A DNA stretch of 64,000 nucleotides from Epiperipatus broadwayi (Eukaryota > Onychophora > Udeonychophora > Euonychophora > Peripatidae), in the NCBI GenBank assembly GCA_028023455.1, contig JAQFVV010000012.1, positions 11,380,499 to 11,444,498 on the forward strand, in the 5' to 3' direction. Made by a program: the position numbers and the translations under genes. Below the pieces are notes generated by a model. That model was not told where the DNA came from and searched no databases. It was given only the letters and a program-made list of their open reading frames with translations. Shown here piece by piece: positions 48,640 to 61,459 of the stretch; positions within the stretch are counted from its first letter, which is position 1, and every line of letters begins with the position of its first letter.

Positions 48640-51600
48640 CTTGAAGTGCAACATAAAAAAAGAATTGATTTTAATTCTGATTCTTTTTCTGTATAGTAAT
48701 TTCGATATTATTTATAACGTTACTTTTAAATTATTACTTTTAAAAATGATAGAGGTAATAAATTAATCTTTTATTAAGTACTTTAAAAATTAAATGTTAA
48801 ACAATATTAAAAAATTTTCAATACAATATTTTAAAGAATTCTTAATATAAATTTTTCTTTGTATAAAAACTATCCTACCCTACTTTCTTATCCTTTATAT
48901 GTACAATTGCAAATTTTGGGGTGAATGATTAAATTTTGTTATTACACAATACATGTATTGATCAGTCAGCTTGGAGAAAGTATCAATCACTTTTATACTT
49001 GGACAAACATTTTGCAAGTACTATTTAATATTTGATAATAAAGTTTTTAAATCAAACCATACACAAGCATAAAAATGAATAAACAATTAGGCACTTATGT
49101 CAATGCATAAAGAAAAATAATTATCTCATAAATTTACAGTATATTAACCATGAACAAAGACATCAGCAGTTGACCTTGGAGATTAAATTAGTTATATCTC
49201 CTCTCTTCTTATGCCAACATAATGATATTATTAGTTAAATTAGAAATGCACGATTTTATTCAATAGAGATAGATAAATATATACACATATATTTGGAAAA
49301 CATAAATATATATGTATTACAAATAAAATGCTAGGAACTATATTTTTTTAAACTTAATTACCATATATAAATGAATATATACAATTATTAAAATTAGAAA
49401 TGCATAATTCTAATCAATAGAATAAAATTTAATAATAAGAAAACTTTTGAAAAAACAATGCCTATTTGAATATATTCTATCTTTTAAATAACACGCCAAG
49501 AATAAATTCTATAAAATTAATTATTATTTACAAATACTTATTATTTGTAAGTAAGCAACTTTGTTACATGTTTTTGTGTTTTTACATGTTTTGGATATAT
49601 TATATATGTCAAAGTGTATGCTTAATAATTAATAATACTAATTAGTTTGTGACACGAGAAATATATTTTAAAAAAAATACTAAAAGTTGATTATTTAGTG
49701 GTATAAATGATTATAAAAAGTTAATTTTTTTGTGATATATGTAAATATAGAAGCCATGGAAAGATCTACATATTGCGTTATTTTACTTTATGGCACTAAA
49801 ATGAGTGAAATCCTGTATACAGTTAGTATTATTATAAAAAAGAAAGTATGGCATACTATGACACATTATGAGACATTTAATGTAGGTACTGTTCAAAAAA
49901 ATAAAAAGGAGGGAGAGACTAACAGAAAAATTATAAGAAAAGAATAACTAGATATATACTGTGATTTAAATTATAATGAAACAATAATATTACCTACCAA
50001 TATTAGGATTAAGAAATGTAAGATGTCCTTGTAGGGAAAAGCTAAAAATGTCCCATTTATTTGTATAAATATATTGCATATTCTTATCCTGTATAATTAA
50101 CTTTTTCCTTTTTCTTTGAAAAGTATTCATTATTTAACAATCTTTTTTTTTTTTTTTTAGAAAGATATTGTCCTGGAAAGAAAATAAAAAAAATTTGCTG
50201 CTTGATCTATCATGAGATAAAAATCCAAACTTGTAGACAAAAGAAATATTACATTGAATTAATTATTAACTAAACTTGTTATAAAATAAATTGAGATAGA
50301 AAGAATTTTAATTTGAAAGTGTATTCATAGATAAACAATAGTAATATTTAAAATATTTTTACTAATTAAAATAAATATTATAATAAAAATTCTTAATATG
50401 CACACATATATTTATAAAATAAAACACTTGAATTAACTCTTCAATTTTCAATGTACCAATATATATACACAAGATATAGCTAATTTATAGTGTGATTTCT
50501 GTCTTGAGTTGTTATTCAAGATGACAATCATGACACAAGGTCTATAGCATTTATTTATCAATATAAAGGCTACTTTATCATTTTTTCATAAGTGCTGTAG
50601 CAATCAACTATAAGGTGTAATCTATTGTTATTTGTTTGCATTTTGTGAGCCTTTTTTTATTTGCTTTATTTTCCAGACAAATATAACTTAACTTAAATGC
50701 CATCAATTTTAAATAGTTAATAAGAGTATTGCTTACATGTTGGATTCCATAAAAAGTCTTGAATTTATTTGGTAACTTTTCAATTATTTATAGATAGTTG
50801 TCAGTGGTCTAAATTCTTAAATTTTCATTAATTAAATAGATTTGTACAATTGAATATTTGATTATAACATCAGGCCCACAATGGACTCAAGACCTGATTT
50901 AAGCATGATCTGAAAGAGTTGGTGTATATAGAATGTACGCTCTCAACTTAAGTGACTCACTTAAATTTTTTAAACTCTTACCGGTGACGGGAAAGTGTGT
51001 GTAGATTTATAATGTTTAAGAAATAGCACATTATCGGAGATTGACTTGCATTTGAATAATTTAATAAGAATCATAGGTGAACATACGATACACTACACAA
51101 CAAGATTAATATACATATATAGATTTATTTATTATTGTTTGTTTGCTTTTTTTAGTATAAACTTAAACTTTATGATTCAAAAAAATGTGGAATAGTTAGT
51201 CATTTGGAATGATGCTAGGAAAAATACGAAAAAATTATTTGGACTAAAATGAAAAACAATATATTCATATCTCATAAATGATGACAATTTATATCAGCAT
51301 TACAATATTTAATAAAATAGAAACATAAACATTGTATTTAAAACATATATGTAATAAATTGATTAGTGTGACTAATAAATATTTGATCTTTCAGATTTGC
51401 TACATATTTCTCCAAAATTTGGTATAAAATTTGTATTATTGCTCTGTATAAAATGTTTTTGAATAAATTTGCAATGATGGCATTTAAGTAGGAAGTAGAG
51501 ATACCATTTTTAATAAAGAGATTATTTAAACCTCTACTTATTTGGTAATCAAAAATTTATTCTAAGAAAAAAAGTCAGTCTTATTTTTTTCACTAGATTG

Positions 51601-51940
51601 GTAGTTTATGAAATATTCTGAATTACTTTTAATGGTTTCATTTATTGTTCTAATAAAGTATTTAAATATTACATGCACACACACATCAATATTTAGTGGT
51701 ATAATATTTCACTTAATGTTATAAATGTTGACAGAAGTTATCTCTATCCAGCAAGAACAGAGCTATAGTATTACATTAAAATTAAAATATTTAAGATTGT
51801 ATTTGGGTGCATTTGATTGTTTTATATTAATCCTTAATATCAAGAAATTTGTAATTGCCATATTTAAATATAAAATCAGATTATCATTTTCGGTATTTGA
51901 ATTTCTACTTGCCTGATGATCAGAGGTTTATTTTGACAAA
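48640..51940. other. AT-rich stretch without recognised gene
   Basis: No recognised coding or repeat family. A patch at 50870-51010 is slightly less AT-rich and includes the palindrome TTAAGTGACTCACTTAA. Frames at 49732-49947 and 51725-51916 start at non-ATG codons or lack motifs. Confidence 0.5.
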
Positions 51941-51944
51941 TATA

Positions 51945-52480
51945 TATATATATATTGTAATAGAATAAAAAGTTGTCCTACTGGTTTTAGACAACATTTT
52001 ATTACTGACATAAAAAAAAAATTATGATGAAATAACTTTTATTACTATATTTAAAATTAAAGCACCACTTGTAATAGGATTAAAGTGAGGGTATATTCTT
52101 CTTTTAATTCACCACAAATTTGGGATTCATTTGCAACAATTCATATATGATAAAACATTAATAGAGTGATTCTGTTTAATTATACTCTGTAAATTACAGC
52201 ATCATTTATAATAGAATAAATATGTCTGTATGCTAACCTCTGTTATAGCCCCAATCATTTAGATAGCATTTGTAACAGATTGAAAATGTGCAATGAAATA
52301 ATAACTTTAATATAATCTGAATAAAATATAGCTCACTTATTGTCCACCCCTATGTAACAGAATGAAAATGATCTGTGAAGTTAGATATCATTTGCAACTG
52401 AATAAAATGTAAATCAACCAAAATTAATACTAATTTTATAATACTTGTAAATAATAATATTATTCATAACTGAATAAATA
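51945..52480. repeat. Degenerate array of about 65-bp units
   Basis: A motif like 'CATTTGTAACAGAATGAAAATG' recurs in variant form near 51955, 52066, 52131, 52202, 52265, 52352, 52388 and 52452. The spacing is often 64-71 bp. The copies are strongly diverged, and weaker echoes may continue to about 52830. This looks like an old, decayed satellite-like array. Confidence 0.55.
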
Positions 52481-52829
52481 TAATATACTAAACTAAATGA
52501 ATACCAATCAATAACTAATTATTTAGTAATTAATACAACCCTTTGTCTAATCATATAATAAAAAGCAGTGATGATAATTTGTATTATAGCATCATGAATT
52601 CAAACAGCATTTAGAATAAATAGAATTCAAACAAGGTCATCACTTTAAAATACTCTAAATATAAACCTTACTTAAAATATATCAAAATAAAGCCATTAAA
52701 TCAAATATCATTGTTTAAAAACAATGATATATGCTTAAGATAGATTTCACTTATAATTGAATAAAACCAATAATAAATCTTAAACAACTAAATTCTAATA
52801 TGTCCACCTAATCAAACATTGCTTATAAA

Positions 52830-55580
52830 AATACAAACTTATACTAAAATTTAAAGATGTTCATATCTAAATAAAATAATTCATGAATGCTAAAAATAAA
52901 TGTTTAGTATATCTTATAATTTGCCAATGTTCATAATATTTAAGTAGATATGTGACTTAGTTTAATAAATAATAAAGTATACTAACTCAACCATGTTATA
53001 TTCTTATATAAACTTTACTCTTTCTAATTAAGCTGGTTATAATAAAATGAAATATTTAATAATATATGTAATATCAATGAATCTAACCTATAATAGCCAA
53101 TCATACCAGTATATAAAAGAAATAGTAGATTTCTCTTGGAAAATTACTTAAATATAATTAACTAATCATATCAATTTGTTTTAAATTTTCTACATTATTA
53201 AAACTATATTATAACATTCAAAACATATAAAAAGAATTATTAGCATTAATTATAATCAAGTAAAAATATTAAAATTTAATACTTAATTGGATTTATGATC
53301 CACATCAACTATAATTAAATATAATTAAAGCAAATCATTCTGATTTTTAACAGAACAGATATTGCCATCAGCTTTATAAATGAATAAGATTAAGATCTTA
53401 ATAATTAACCATGAACTCAATAAAGTAATTTTCTAATTGATAATAACTTAGGTAAAACATCCAAATATTTGATTATGACTATCACATAAAGTTTATATCT
53501 ACTAAGATTATAACTATAGAATTCAATAAAAATATATAACCATATTTACTTACCAATTCTAGAATTTGACTTCTAGATTATATAATATAATTATTTCAAA
53601 TCATTTTACAATATAATCTGTTTATCTGTTCTCACTCAAATATTTATTAAGCAATAAATTCATTTGCATAGCCTGTCAACAATCAAACAAATTTGATTTA
53701 AGTTAAATTCAAATTTATTAATAAATAAATATCAGTTATATGATTAAATATATATATATATAATGAATATATAATAAACAATTGATATTTATACATAAAA
53801 TCTAATTGATTATACAATAAATCATTGATTAAGATTAAGTTATTTAAATATGCAATTGCCTATTAATTTCTAGTTATTTAGTAACAAAATACAATATATA
53901 TGTCTATGTATCATAAATGTATTGCAAGATGTTCATCACTTACCAAAATATGAGAGTTTAAAATATACCTTTTTATATAAATATATATATAATGATGAAT
54001 CTAGTTCTTTTGTTGGTAAAAATTTAAAAGAACAAAATAAAGTTAATACTTATTCCTATAAAATCTTTTTAAACTTCCAATATCTGTGATATATTTTAAG
54101 TTAAATTTTTAATCACTAAAAAAAATTAAATTTTTAAAGTTAAATTTGTACTTATTATAACACAAAATATAAGTTTAAATTTAGGAATAACATAGCTCTT
54201 TCATATTTTAATATATGAATAGATCACTAATTAACTTAAAACTATATATATTATTCATCAATATATAATTTTACATTTGAAATAAAGATTATATATATAT
54301 GAATAATAATGACAAATATAAGAATGAGAGTTTTTAAATACTGTATCTACAGAATAGCAACACAGTTCTGATATCCATATTTCCAACTAAAAGACCAGCA
54401 TTATGTCTTTATTTCCAAGAAGATAAAATGTATTTATGAGAACTTTAAATTCACAGTATACTTTGTCAATTCCAATATTTTATGTATATATTCAAATTAT
54501 TCCTTTAAATAATTATTTGAATCACATGACTTTGCACATATAAGCATTATTTTATATTAACACTTACATGCAAAGAAGTCCTTTCCTAAGAAAGTATTGT
54601 TTAAAAACAATATGAATGATTAGATATCTTTTTCTTAGGGCAATATGATGGAAATTAAACTGATTCATATCAGAAAAATTTGATCAATCTAATAAAATCA
54701 CACAGGCAAATAAATATGACTCTTGTACACCTTTTGCTGTTTGTATTCTGTCTTTAAAATATACATAATATCCATTTTTATCTTATGGTTTACAACAATG
54801 AAGCAATTCGATGATTTTTTTCTTTTTATAATAAAGTTATCATTTTCCCATAAAATTTTATCAATAAAAAACTGCTCTGGTTTATAGAGTAGACAAAATA
54901 GTCTTACCCCTCCATTTTTATAAAAGTCGATTATATACTTTTATGGTAAATAAAAAAAATTGTACAAAGAAATTTATGCATACTTTTGTTCAAAGCAATA
55001 ACAAGAGAAAGAAAGTATTTGTTCAAATTTTTCAGTCATATTTATAAGACTTACTTATTGACATTAGTATAACCTTAGTAATCATTTATATTCACTTAAA
55101 CAATTCATCTAATAAAAACAAATATTTTAGGAATGTTACATACAATAAAAATTTACATTTTTACAATACCAATATTATTTTTCATTTCAACAAAACTTAA
55201 ACAATGTACATTATATTTTCAATATATTACATTGGAAATATATTTTTATACATATCTCCTAATATAACATTAAACAAATAAAAAGGACAAATATATTTGA
55301 AATATTAAACATTTATTTGTAGTGTTTATTATTTACTATCATGAATGCAGTAACAAAAATAAACCATATATAAATAATTTAATCCAAACCATATAATTTA
55401 TTATTCATATATTTATTTATTTTTTAAAAAAATGAAGGAAGCCAATTTATAATTTTACAAAAAATTATTATAATATAAAGTAATAATTATATTTATAAAG
55501 CGTATACTTATTACTTAAAGTAATATTTATTAAGACTATGCACCTGAAAAAAGACAGTATGGACCTCTGCAAATCTTTAA
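52830..55580. other. Extremely AT-rich stretch without recognised gene
   Basis: Almost entirely A/T with short TA microsatellites (near 53750, 53980 and 54290). No supported feature. Confidence 0.55.
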
Positions 55581-55599
55581 CACAAGATTTATTTAAATG

Positions 55600-56710
55600 T
55601 AACTGAATAGGAAGTACCTGAAGCTTCCAGTGATTTATATCATGCTTGTAACCCTATAATAATCACCCATTAATCCAGATGGCAGACTAACTTCTCAGAA
55701 CATAGATACATTAGAATCATAATTTGTCAAGCAATTCATATAGCACATATGACAAACTTCATATACACATTATTTCTAGAGAGATCCTAATCATTTTTTT
55801 GCAATTTTTTTTAACTACTTTAATTTTGTCATATAATATTGTAGCATATAGTCAAAGACATGTGAAAAAAATAAATGAACCCCAGGATGCACATTTCATG
55901 CTGAACTAGCACTCATCAATTGGCCCAAATCACAATATTTTACATATATCTTCATCATTTCTTCAGTAAATATCTAAATATTAAATTACTATAGTTTAAT
56001 TGTCAGATTTCAAATTTTCTGCAGTACAACAGTAATATAAAACACTCTAAGGAAAACATTAATAACTGTTACTAATAATTTATCAACCTAGACATTATAG
56101 CCAGCTCAAATAAGTTTTTTAAAGTCTTATTTAATGGATAATGTAACTGCAGTGGAATCAATATATCAACACAACAGAAGTTACTGAAGTTTCCAATGAG
56201 TTATATCATGCTTGCAATCTAATCACAATCATCCATCATCCCAGATAGTAGATTAACCTCTCAGACAATAAACACATTTGAAACACACTTTATCAAGCAA
56301 ATCATATAGTACATGTGACAATTCAACTTTATATACACATTATTTCTAGAGAAACCTTAACCATATTTTTTTATTAATTACGATTCCATCATATATTATC
56401 AAAACATATGATCAAAGATATATGCACATTTTGCATTGAACTTGCACTCATCAGTTAGCCCAGATCACAATCTCTTACACATATCTTCATCATTTGTTTG
56501 GTATATATCTTGATAGCAAATTCCTATAGTTTATTGACAGGTTTCAAATTTTTTATAGTACAACATTAATATAAATCACTCTAACAGGAATATATTAATA
56601 ACTGTGACTAATCATTTATCAACCTAGACATTATAGCTATCTCAAATAAGTTTTTTAAAGTCTTATTTAACAGATAATATATCTGCAGTGGCATAGTAGT
56701 ATCAACATAT
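55600..56710 (+). repeat. Hammerhead family 3: two direct copies (A and B), about 566-bp period
   Basis: Copy A (about 55600-56150) and copy B (about 56165-56710) share the same order of blocks: GAAGCTTCCAGTG-like start, ATATCATGCTTG, AGATTAACCTCTCAG, TTCATATACACATTATTTCTAGAGA, the ribozyme region on the minus strand, TAGTACAACATTAATATAAA, CAACCTAGACATTATAG, and CAAATAAGTTTTTTAAAGTC. This head-to-tail arrangement recalls tandem retrozyme or Penelope copies. The ribozymes are worn (A: TTGATGA; B: GAAA changed to AAAA). Confidence 0.75.
55881..55924 (-). ncRNA. Hammerhead-like motif, family 3 copy A (degenerate)
   Basis: Minus strand: CCAA, TTGATGA (55919-55913; C3 changed to U), stem II TGCT/AGCA with loop AGTTC, GAAA (55897-55894), short stem III AUG/CAU with loop UG, then C. 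The architecture is that of family 2 but the core is damaged. In copy D the same C3 change occurs, so it may be shared by descent. Confidence 0.55.
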
Positions 56711-57418
56711 GATTTTTTTGCCTGTATTGATGGTGTTGATAAGCTTCATACTTTTGTCCATTTTTAACACCTTGTAGAGGGTTGTACAATCATTGTACTA
56801 TATTTAGAGGATCAAAGCAGAGCTTTAGTTTCAACACCCTCAAAATATGAAAGGAAAAATTCTGCCATAATGTATGTAAACAAGTAAATAACTCGGAGGA
56901 TATGTAACCGAATAGGAAGTAACTGAAGCTTGCAACCCTGTCACAACTGTCAATCAGCTGAGATAATAGACCAACCTACATTAGAATCATACACTTTGTC
57001 AAACAATTCATATAGGATATGTGACAATATGACTTCATATACACATTATATCTAGAAAAAACCTATCTATATTTATTTTACTTATTACAATTCTATCATA
57101 CATTACCATAACATGTGATTAAAGACAAGTGAAAAGGATGAATGATTCCCAAGATGTGCATTTCATGTTGAACTAGCACTCATCTGTTGCCAGATCACAA
57201 TCTTTTACTACAATTATCATTTGTTCAGTATATATTCTGTAGTACAACATTAATATAAATCACTCTAATGGAAATATGTTAATAACTATTACTAATCATT
57301 TATCAATCTAGACTTTATAGCTATCTCAATGTCACTTTGGACCCATTATTCATTAAATAAGAATTTTAAAAAACTTATTTGAACTAGCTATAATGTCTAG
57401 GTTAATAAATGATTAGTA

Positions 57419-57712
57419 AGACAACAAACAGGTGTTACTGACCTTATTGAAAAAATTAAATGATTGAAATGGAATTGGGCTGGACATATTGCTAGAAGAA
57501 ATGATAATAGATGGACAATTGAAATTTTAAACTGGATTCCAAGGGATTGTAAAAGACCCAGAAAGAAACCACATGTGAGATGGATGGATGAAATAAGAAA
57601 ATGTGCAGGGGTGTTGTGGAAAAGAGAAGCTAAAGATCGGAGAAGATGGATTAAACTTGGAGAGACCTTCATCCTGCAGTGGATTGATAATGGTTGATGA
57701 TGATGATGAACA
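57419..57712 (+). pseudogene. 3' end of a non-LTR retrotransposon (RT C-terminal region)
   Basis: The frame at 57464-57697 encodes LKWNWAGHIARRNDNRWTIE, then NWIPRDCKRPRKKPHVRW, MDEIRKCAGVLWKREAKDRR and WIKLGETFILQWIDNG, followed by TGA. This is the 'W.GH.AR..D.RW...L.W.PR..KR..G.P..RW.D.......W...A.DR..W..L' tail that follows the reverse transcriptase of many animal LINEs. A (GATGAT)n stretch follows the stop codon, a tail type common in RTE-like LINEs. A TGA near 57459 interrupts the frame upstream. It is 5'-truncated, as LINE insertions often are, and lies inside copy D of the family 3 foldback, so it is younger than that element. Confidence 0.85.
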
Positions 57713-57777
57713 GTTATTAATATTTGCTATCTAGATATATACCAAACAAATGATGAAGATATGTGTAAGAGATCTGA

Positions 57778-57821
57778 CCCAATTGATGAATGTTAGTTCA
57801 ACATGAAATGCACATCTTGGG
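57778..57821 (+). ncRNA. Hammerhead-like motif, family 3 copy D
   Basis: Plus strand: stem I CCCAA (57778-57782) with TTGGG (57817-57821), core TTGATGA (57783-57789; C3 changed to U), stem II TGTT/AACA with loop AGTTC, GAAA (57805-57808), stem III AUG/CAU with loop CA, and triplet AUC ending at 57816. The pairing is excellent. Only the C3 change argues against activity. Confidence 0.6.
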
Positions 57822-58089
57822 CTCATTTTATCATTTTTACATTTCTTTGCTCATATGTTCAATAATGTGTTATAGAAATGTAATTAGTAAAAAAAAAAAA
57901 TTATAAATAGGTTTTCTCTAGAAATAATGTGTATATGAAGTTCAATTATCACATGTGTATTGACAAAGTGTATGTTTCTAATGTATCTATGGTCTGAGGG
58001 GTTGGTCTATTATCTGGGCTGATGGATAATTGTGATAGGGTTGCAAGCATGACATAACTTATTGGAAGCTTCAGTTAATTTGTTTACAA

Positions 58090-61040
58090 AACAATATTAA
58101 ATAATTTTATATTAATATTATTGTTGTCATAGCAACATGGTTAATATTCCATAATTTAACATATCCATTATCCAAAAATGAAACAAGAAAGACTGACATT
58201 TTACCATATTCTGAAATATATCTCCAATTTCAGTCAAAACAACCCCTTCCCCTCTCATAAAAAAAAATAATATCCTTTTTATTTATAAACTAAGAACAGT
58301 GATTTACTACTATTATTATTATTTTAAATGTATACAATAAAACATCATCTAAATAGACACAAACATCTTTTCTTCATCTTCATATGTCATTTAATAATTT
58401 CATTCTAATGAATTTTAAATACATTATTTGTATACACATCACAAAACTTATTTACTCCTTTTATTCCCATCTCCTCAATATTTCCCATTATTTCGTTATA
58501 GTTCTCCAATAAATAACGTCAAAATATCATAGCTAACAAAAATTTGTTCATTCAAGGTTTATTAACAATGTACCATAAAGTACTACTATATCTCTATGTT
58601 CTTTTTATCCTTCATAAAATTTGCCAATTATAATCACTAAAGTATTATCCTAAACTTGAAATTAATCTTCTAGATCTTTATCTCTTTCAGTAACTTCTTT
58701 AATAATATGACTTCAAATTTATTATAGTTAAATAATATAATATTTAAGATTTCTTGTATAGAAATTGATTAATTTATAAACTCTGTTCTTAAAATAAAAT
58801 AATTTAACGTTCCTGTTAAAATTATTTAAAATCAAATATCATTAGCTAATATTTATTATCTATAATTTTTATCATCTATTATATTTGCACTATTAAACAA
58901 ATGTAAACATATTTCACATCTTCAAGTAGCTTAAATTCAAAGCAAAAAAATTTCAACATCTTATTTCTGTGGATTTTTTATTTATGCTACACATGCGCAT
59001 AGTATTATGATTGTTTTCTGTTTAAAATAGCATGTTAAATCTTATTCAACAATTTTTTTAAACTACTTGTATAAATGACTTTAACTCTCTCTCAAACAGC
59101 TACTTTAATATCATTTTGCAGATTTTGCTGGTATTTTATTGAGAAAAGTTTACCAAATAACTTTTAAAATAATTTTACAACTAACAGATCAATATAACAA
59201 TGAGATAAGAGCTTGCCTTCCAAGGTGCTGATTGGTTGATTGTTCATTTTCCTACAAGAGATCACCTATCAAAATTTTGACAAATTTGATGATTTCATTT
59301 TGATTTTAAAAGTGAAAATGAATGTTTTAAAATCTTTAATATTATTTTGCTGACGTTAACAATTCCCATATTTTCATATTGATTTTTAAGGTGAAAATGA
59401 ATGTTTTAGAATTTTTTAATGTTATTTTGCTGATGATGACAATTCTGAAATGAATGTTTTAGAATTTTATTTTACACGTTCTAAATTTTTTTCAGAAAAT
59501 ATTTGTAAAAATGTAAATTATTTTAGAAGAATGATTCAGATTTTAATAGAAAAATGTACTTTACACAAAAATCAATTTAAAAAGAAATTATAAAATTTGG
59601 CTGCAATTTAAATGGTTTGAAGATGATGTACCTGATGGAGTAATGAAGATGTGAATTCAAGGACTGAAAGGTAAAGATGTAGAAAGTGAAAGTATCATAT
59701 ATTTGAAGAAAATTCACAATAAATTAAGTGAATTTATTGTATTTATATTAGTTTCCTATTTAAGTACATTAGGGAATCATTTTTTCCCCATGTTTTGGGG
59801 CTTAAAATCCTACTGTTTCTTAAATTCAGGAATGTGTTAAATTCAAAGTAATACGGTACATTTTTTTTACACTATTTGTCATTTTAATTTGCTTTGTACC
59901 ATATGTTTAAAATTAAATAGTACTGAGATTAAAATTCTCAGTCACACATTATGGTGTCAAAAATCAATTACCTAATTGTAATCCAAAGCTTAGATCACAA
60001 TTGGATTGGTGCAAAAGACAATGGGTTGAGATGAGCATTTGAGATTGGAGGTATCTTTATGGAAAGTAAACTAAAATGGACATACATATGTTTTATTCCT
60101 CTAATATGTATAATTATTATGATTAAATACCTTAGGGTGCTTTTATGAATTTACCAAAATAATTTTAATGGGTTCTTAAGTGTTTAGACTGTATTGCAAT
60201 GTACAATGTATAAAGACTTACTCTAAAATAAATGAGTGTGTTTAATCAAATATGGCTAGCAATTAATTCATCTCCAGAATAAAGGCAAGATCAAATCAAT
60301 TAATTCTCTTAGGTTCTGAACTAAATATAACTGAATTATTTATTTAACAAAATATAAAATTAAAATTATAATTAACTTATACCAGGTGTGATTATGGTAT
60401 CAAAGGAATTTTGTTGTACCTCATCACATCTTATTAAATTTTATATTACAATTAGAGATAAAAATAATAAATGATGCAAATGGATTCAATAAAGAACACT
60501 AATTTAATAAAGTGGAAGAATGAACTCTTTTATTTTCATAATATGTAAAGGATGATAATTTCAGTAAAGATAGACAACTGTATTATAAATATAACACAAT
60601 TACTTTATTATTTAATAATAAATTATATAAAAACAAAACAACAAAATATTAGCGAACAATAATAAACATACTTTTAATATAATCAAAAGTTCTCAGAAAA
60701 ATAATTACTAATATTATTATTTATTCTTTTTAAACAATCTAACATTCAGATATGATTATGCTTATGTGTATGGTCAATAAAGTGTGAAATAATTGGAAAG
60801 AGTTGTACACTATTCATTCAATGCCTGCCATTATTTACAAGTGAATAGGAAAGTTTTACAATGTCCTTAATTTTTCACAGTGACAATTATTCCACTATCA
60901 ATCTCATTTTTAAAGTCAGTCTAGTTCCTTAATATTTTAATGAACAAGCAAATTGTTTACTTAGTAGTTATGCCAATGCTATACAAGTACATAACTTCAT
61001 AAAATCTGATGATTGTATCACTTAGTGGAATAATTGGCTA
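58090..61040. other. AT-rich stretch with one small tandem repeat
   Basis: At 59300-59480 a unit of about 80 bp ('GTGAAAATGAATGTTTTA' ... TTATTTTGCTGA...ACAATTC) occurs about 2.3 times. No other feature was recognised and no coding similarity was seen. Confidence 0.55.
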
Positions 61041-61052
61041 CATTGTCTAGCT

Positions 61053-61451
61053 CAGGGATCCCCAACCCTATGCCCACAGGCACCACGGCGCCTGCAGACC
61101 ATTTTACGTGTGCCCGCCACTCTCCGAACAAGATAAAAAATTATTTATCTGGTACAAATAAATTTAATTTTTAAAATTTGTTATAAATTATTGTATTATA
61201 TTGTAATCAAATTGTAGGGCATACTATACTTTTACAGCGTAAAAATATAAACGTTAATTATATGTTAAAATTTTATTTTTGAAATAAATATTTTTTTGTA
61301 CATTTTGTGTATTATTAACAATATACAACTATAAATTTACATTGAAAAAATAAATGGTGACCGCCATCTGGTTGAAAAAAATAAATGGTGCCCGCCGCCT
61401 GGCCGGTATTATAGAATGTGCTCTTAAGTGCAAAAAGGTTGGGGACTCCTG
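61053..61451. mobile_element. hAT-type miniature transposon (399 bp)
   Basis: Terminal inverted repeats CAGGGATCCCCAACC (61053-61067) and its counterpart GGTTGGGGACTCCTG (61437-61451) match the CAGGGGTCCCCAACC type of Charlie-like hAT elements. The exact 8-bp target duplication GTCTAGCT (61045-61052 and 61452-61459) is near the hAT consensus nTCTAGAn. Near the right end an imperfect internal repeat (AAAAAATAAATGGTG then CCCGCC or ACCGCC, about 61345-61400) occurs twice. The ends are GC-rich against very AT-rich surroundings. There is no transposase frame, so it is non-autonomous. Confidence 0.92.
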
Positions 61452-61459
61452 GTCTAGCT

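Larger units (their letters stand above)
56910..58080 (+). mobile_element. Hammerhead family 3 foldback (copies C and D) split by a non-LTR insertion
   Basis: Copy C (56910-57345) faces copy D (57365-57418 and about 57713-58080) in inverted orientation. The symmetry centre near 57355 is between AGCTATCTC... and the complementary segment GAACTAGCTATAATGTCTAGG. D reads, on the minus strand, from GAAGCTTCCAATAAG to the same blocks as A-C. The right arm is interrupted by the retrotransposon fragment at about 57419-57712, on both sides of which D continues in register. The hammerheads are worn in both arms. A 190-bp unrelated segment lies between B and C (56710-56895). Confidence 0.75.

Noticed and set aside
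57397-57672. 91-codon minus-strand frame
   Set aside because: It is the antisense shadow of the non-LTR retrotransposon tail at 57464-57697.
59420-59460. CTGATGATGACAATTCTGAAATG as a hammerhead
   Set aside because: It has a core-like string and GAAA, but the intervening bases cannot form stem II and no stem I partner follows. It also belongs to a tandem repeat.
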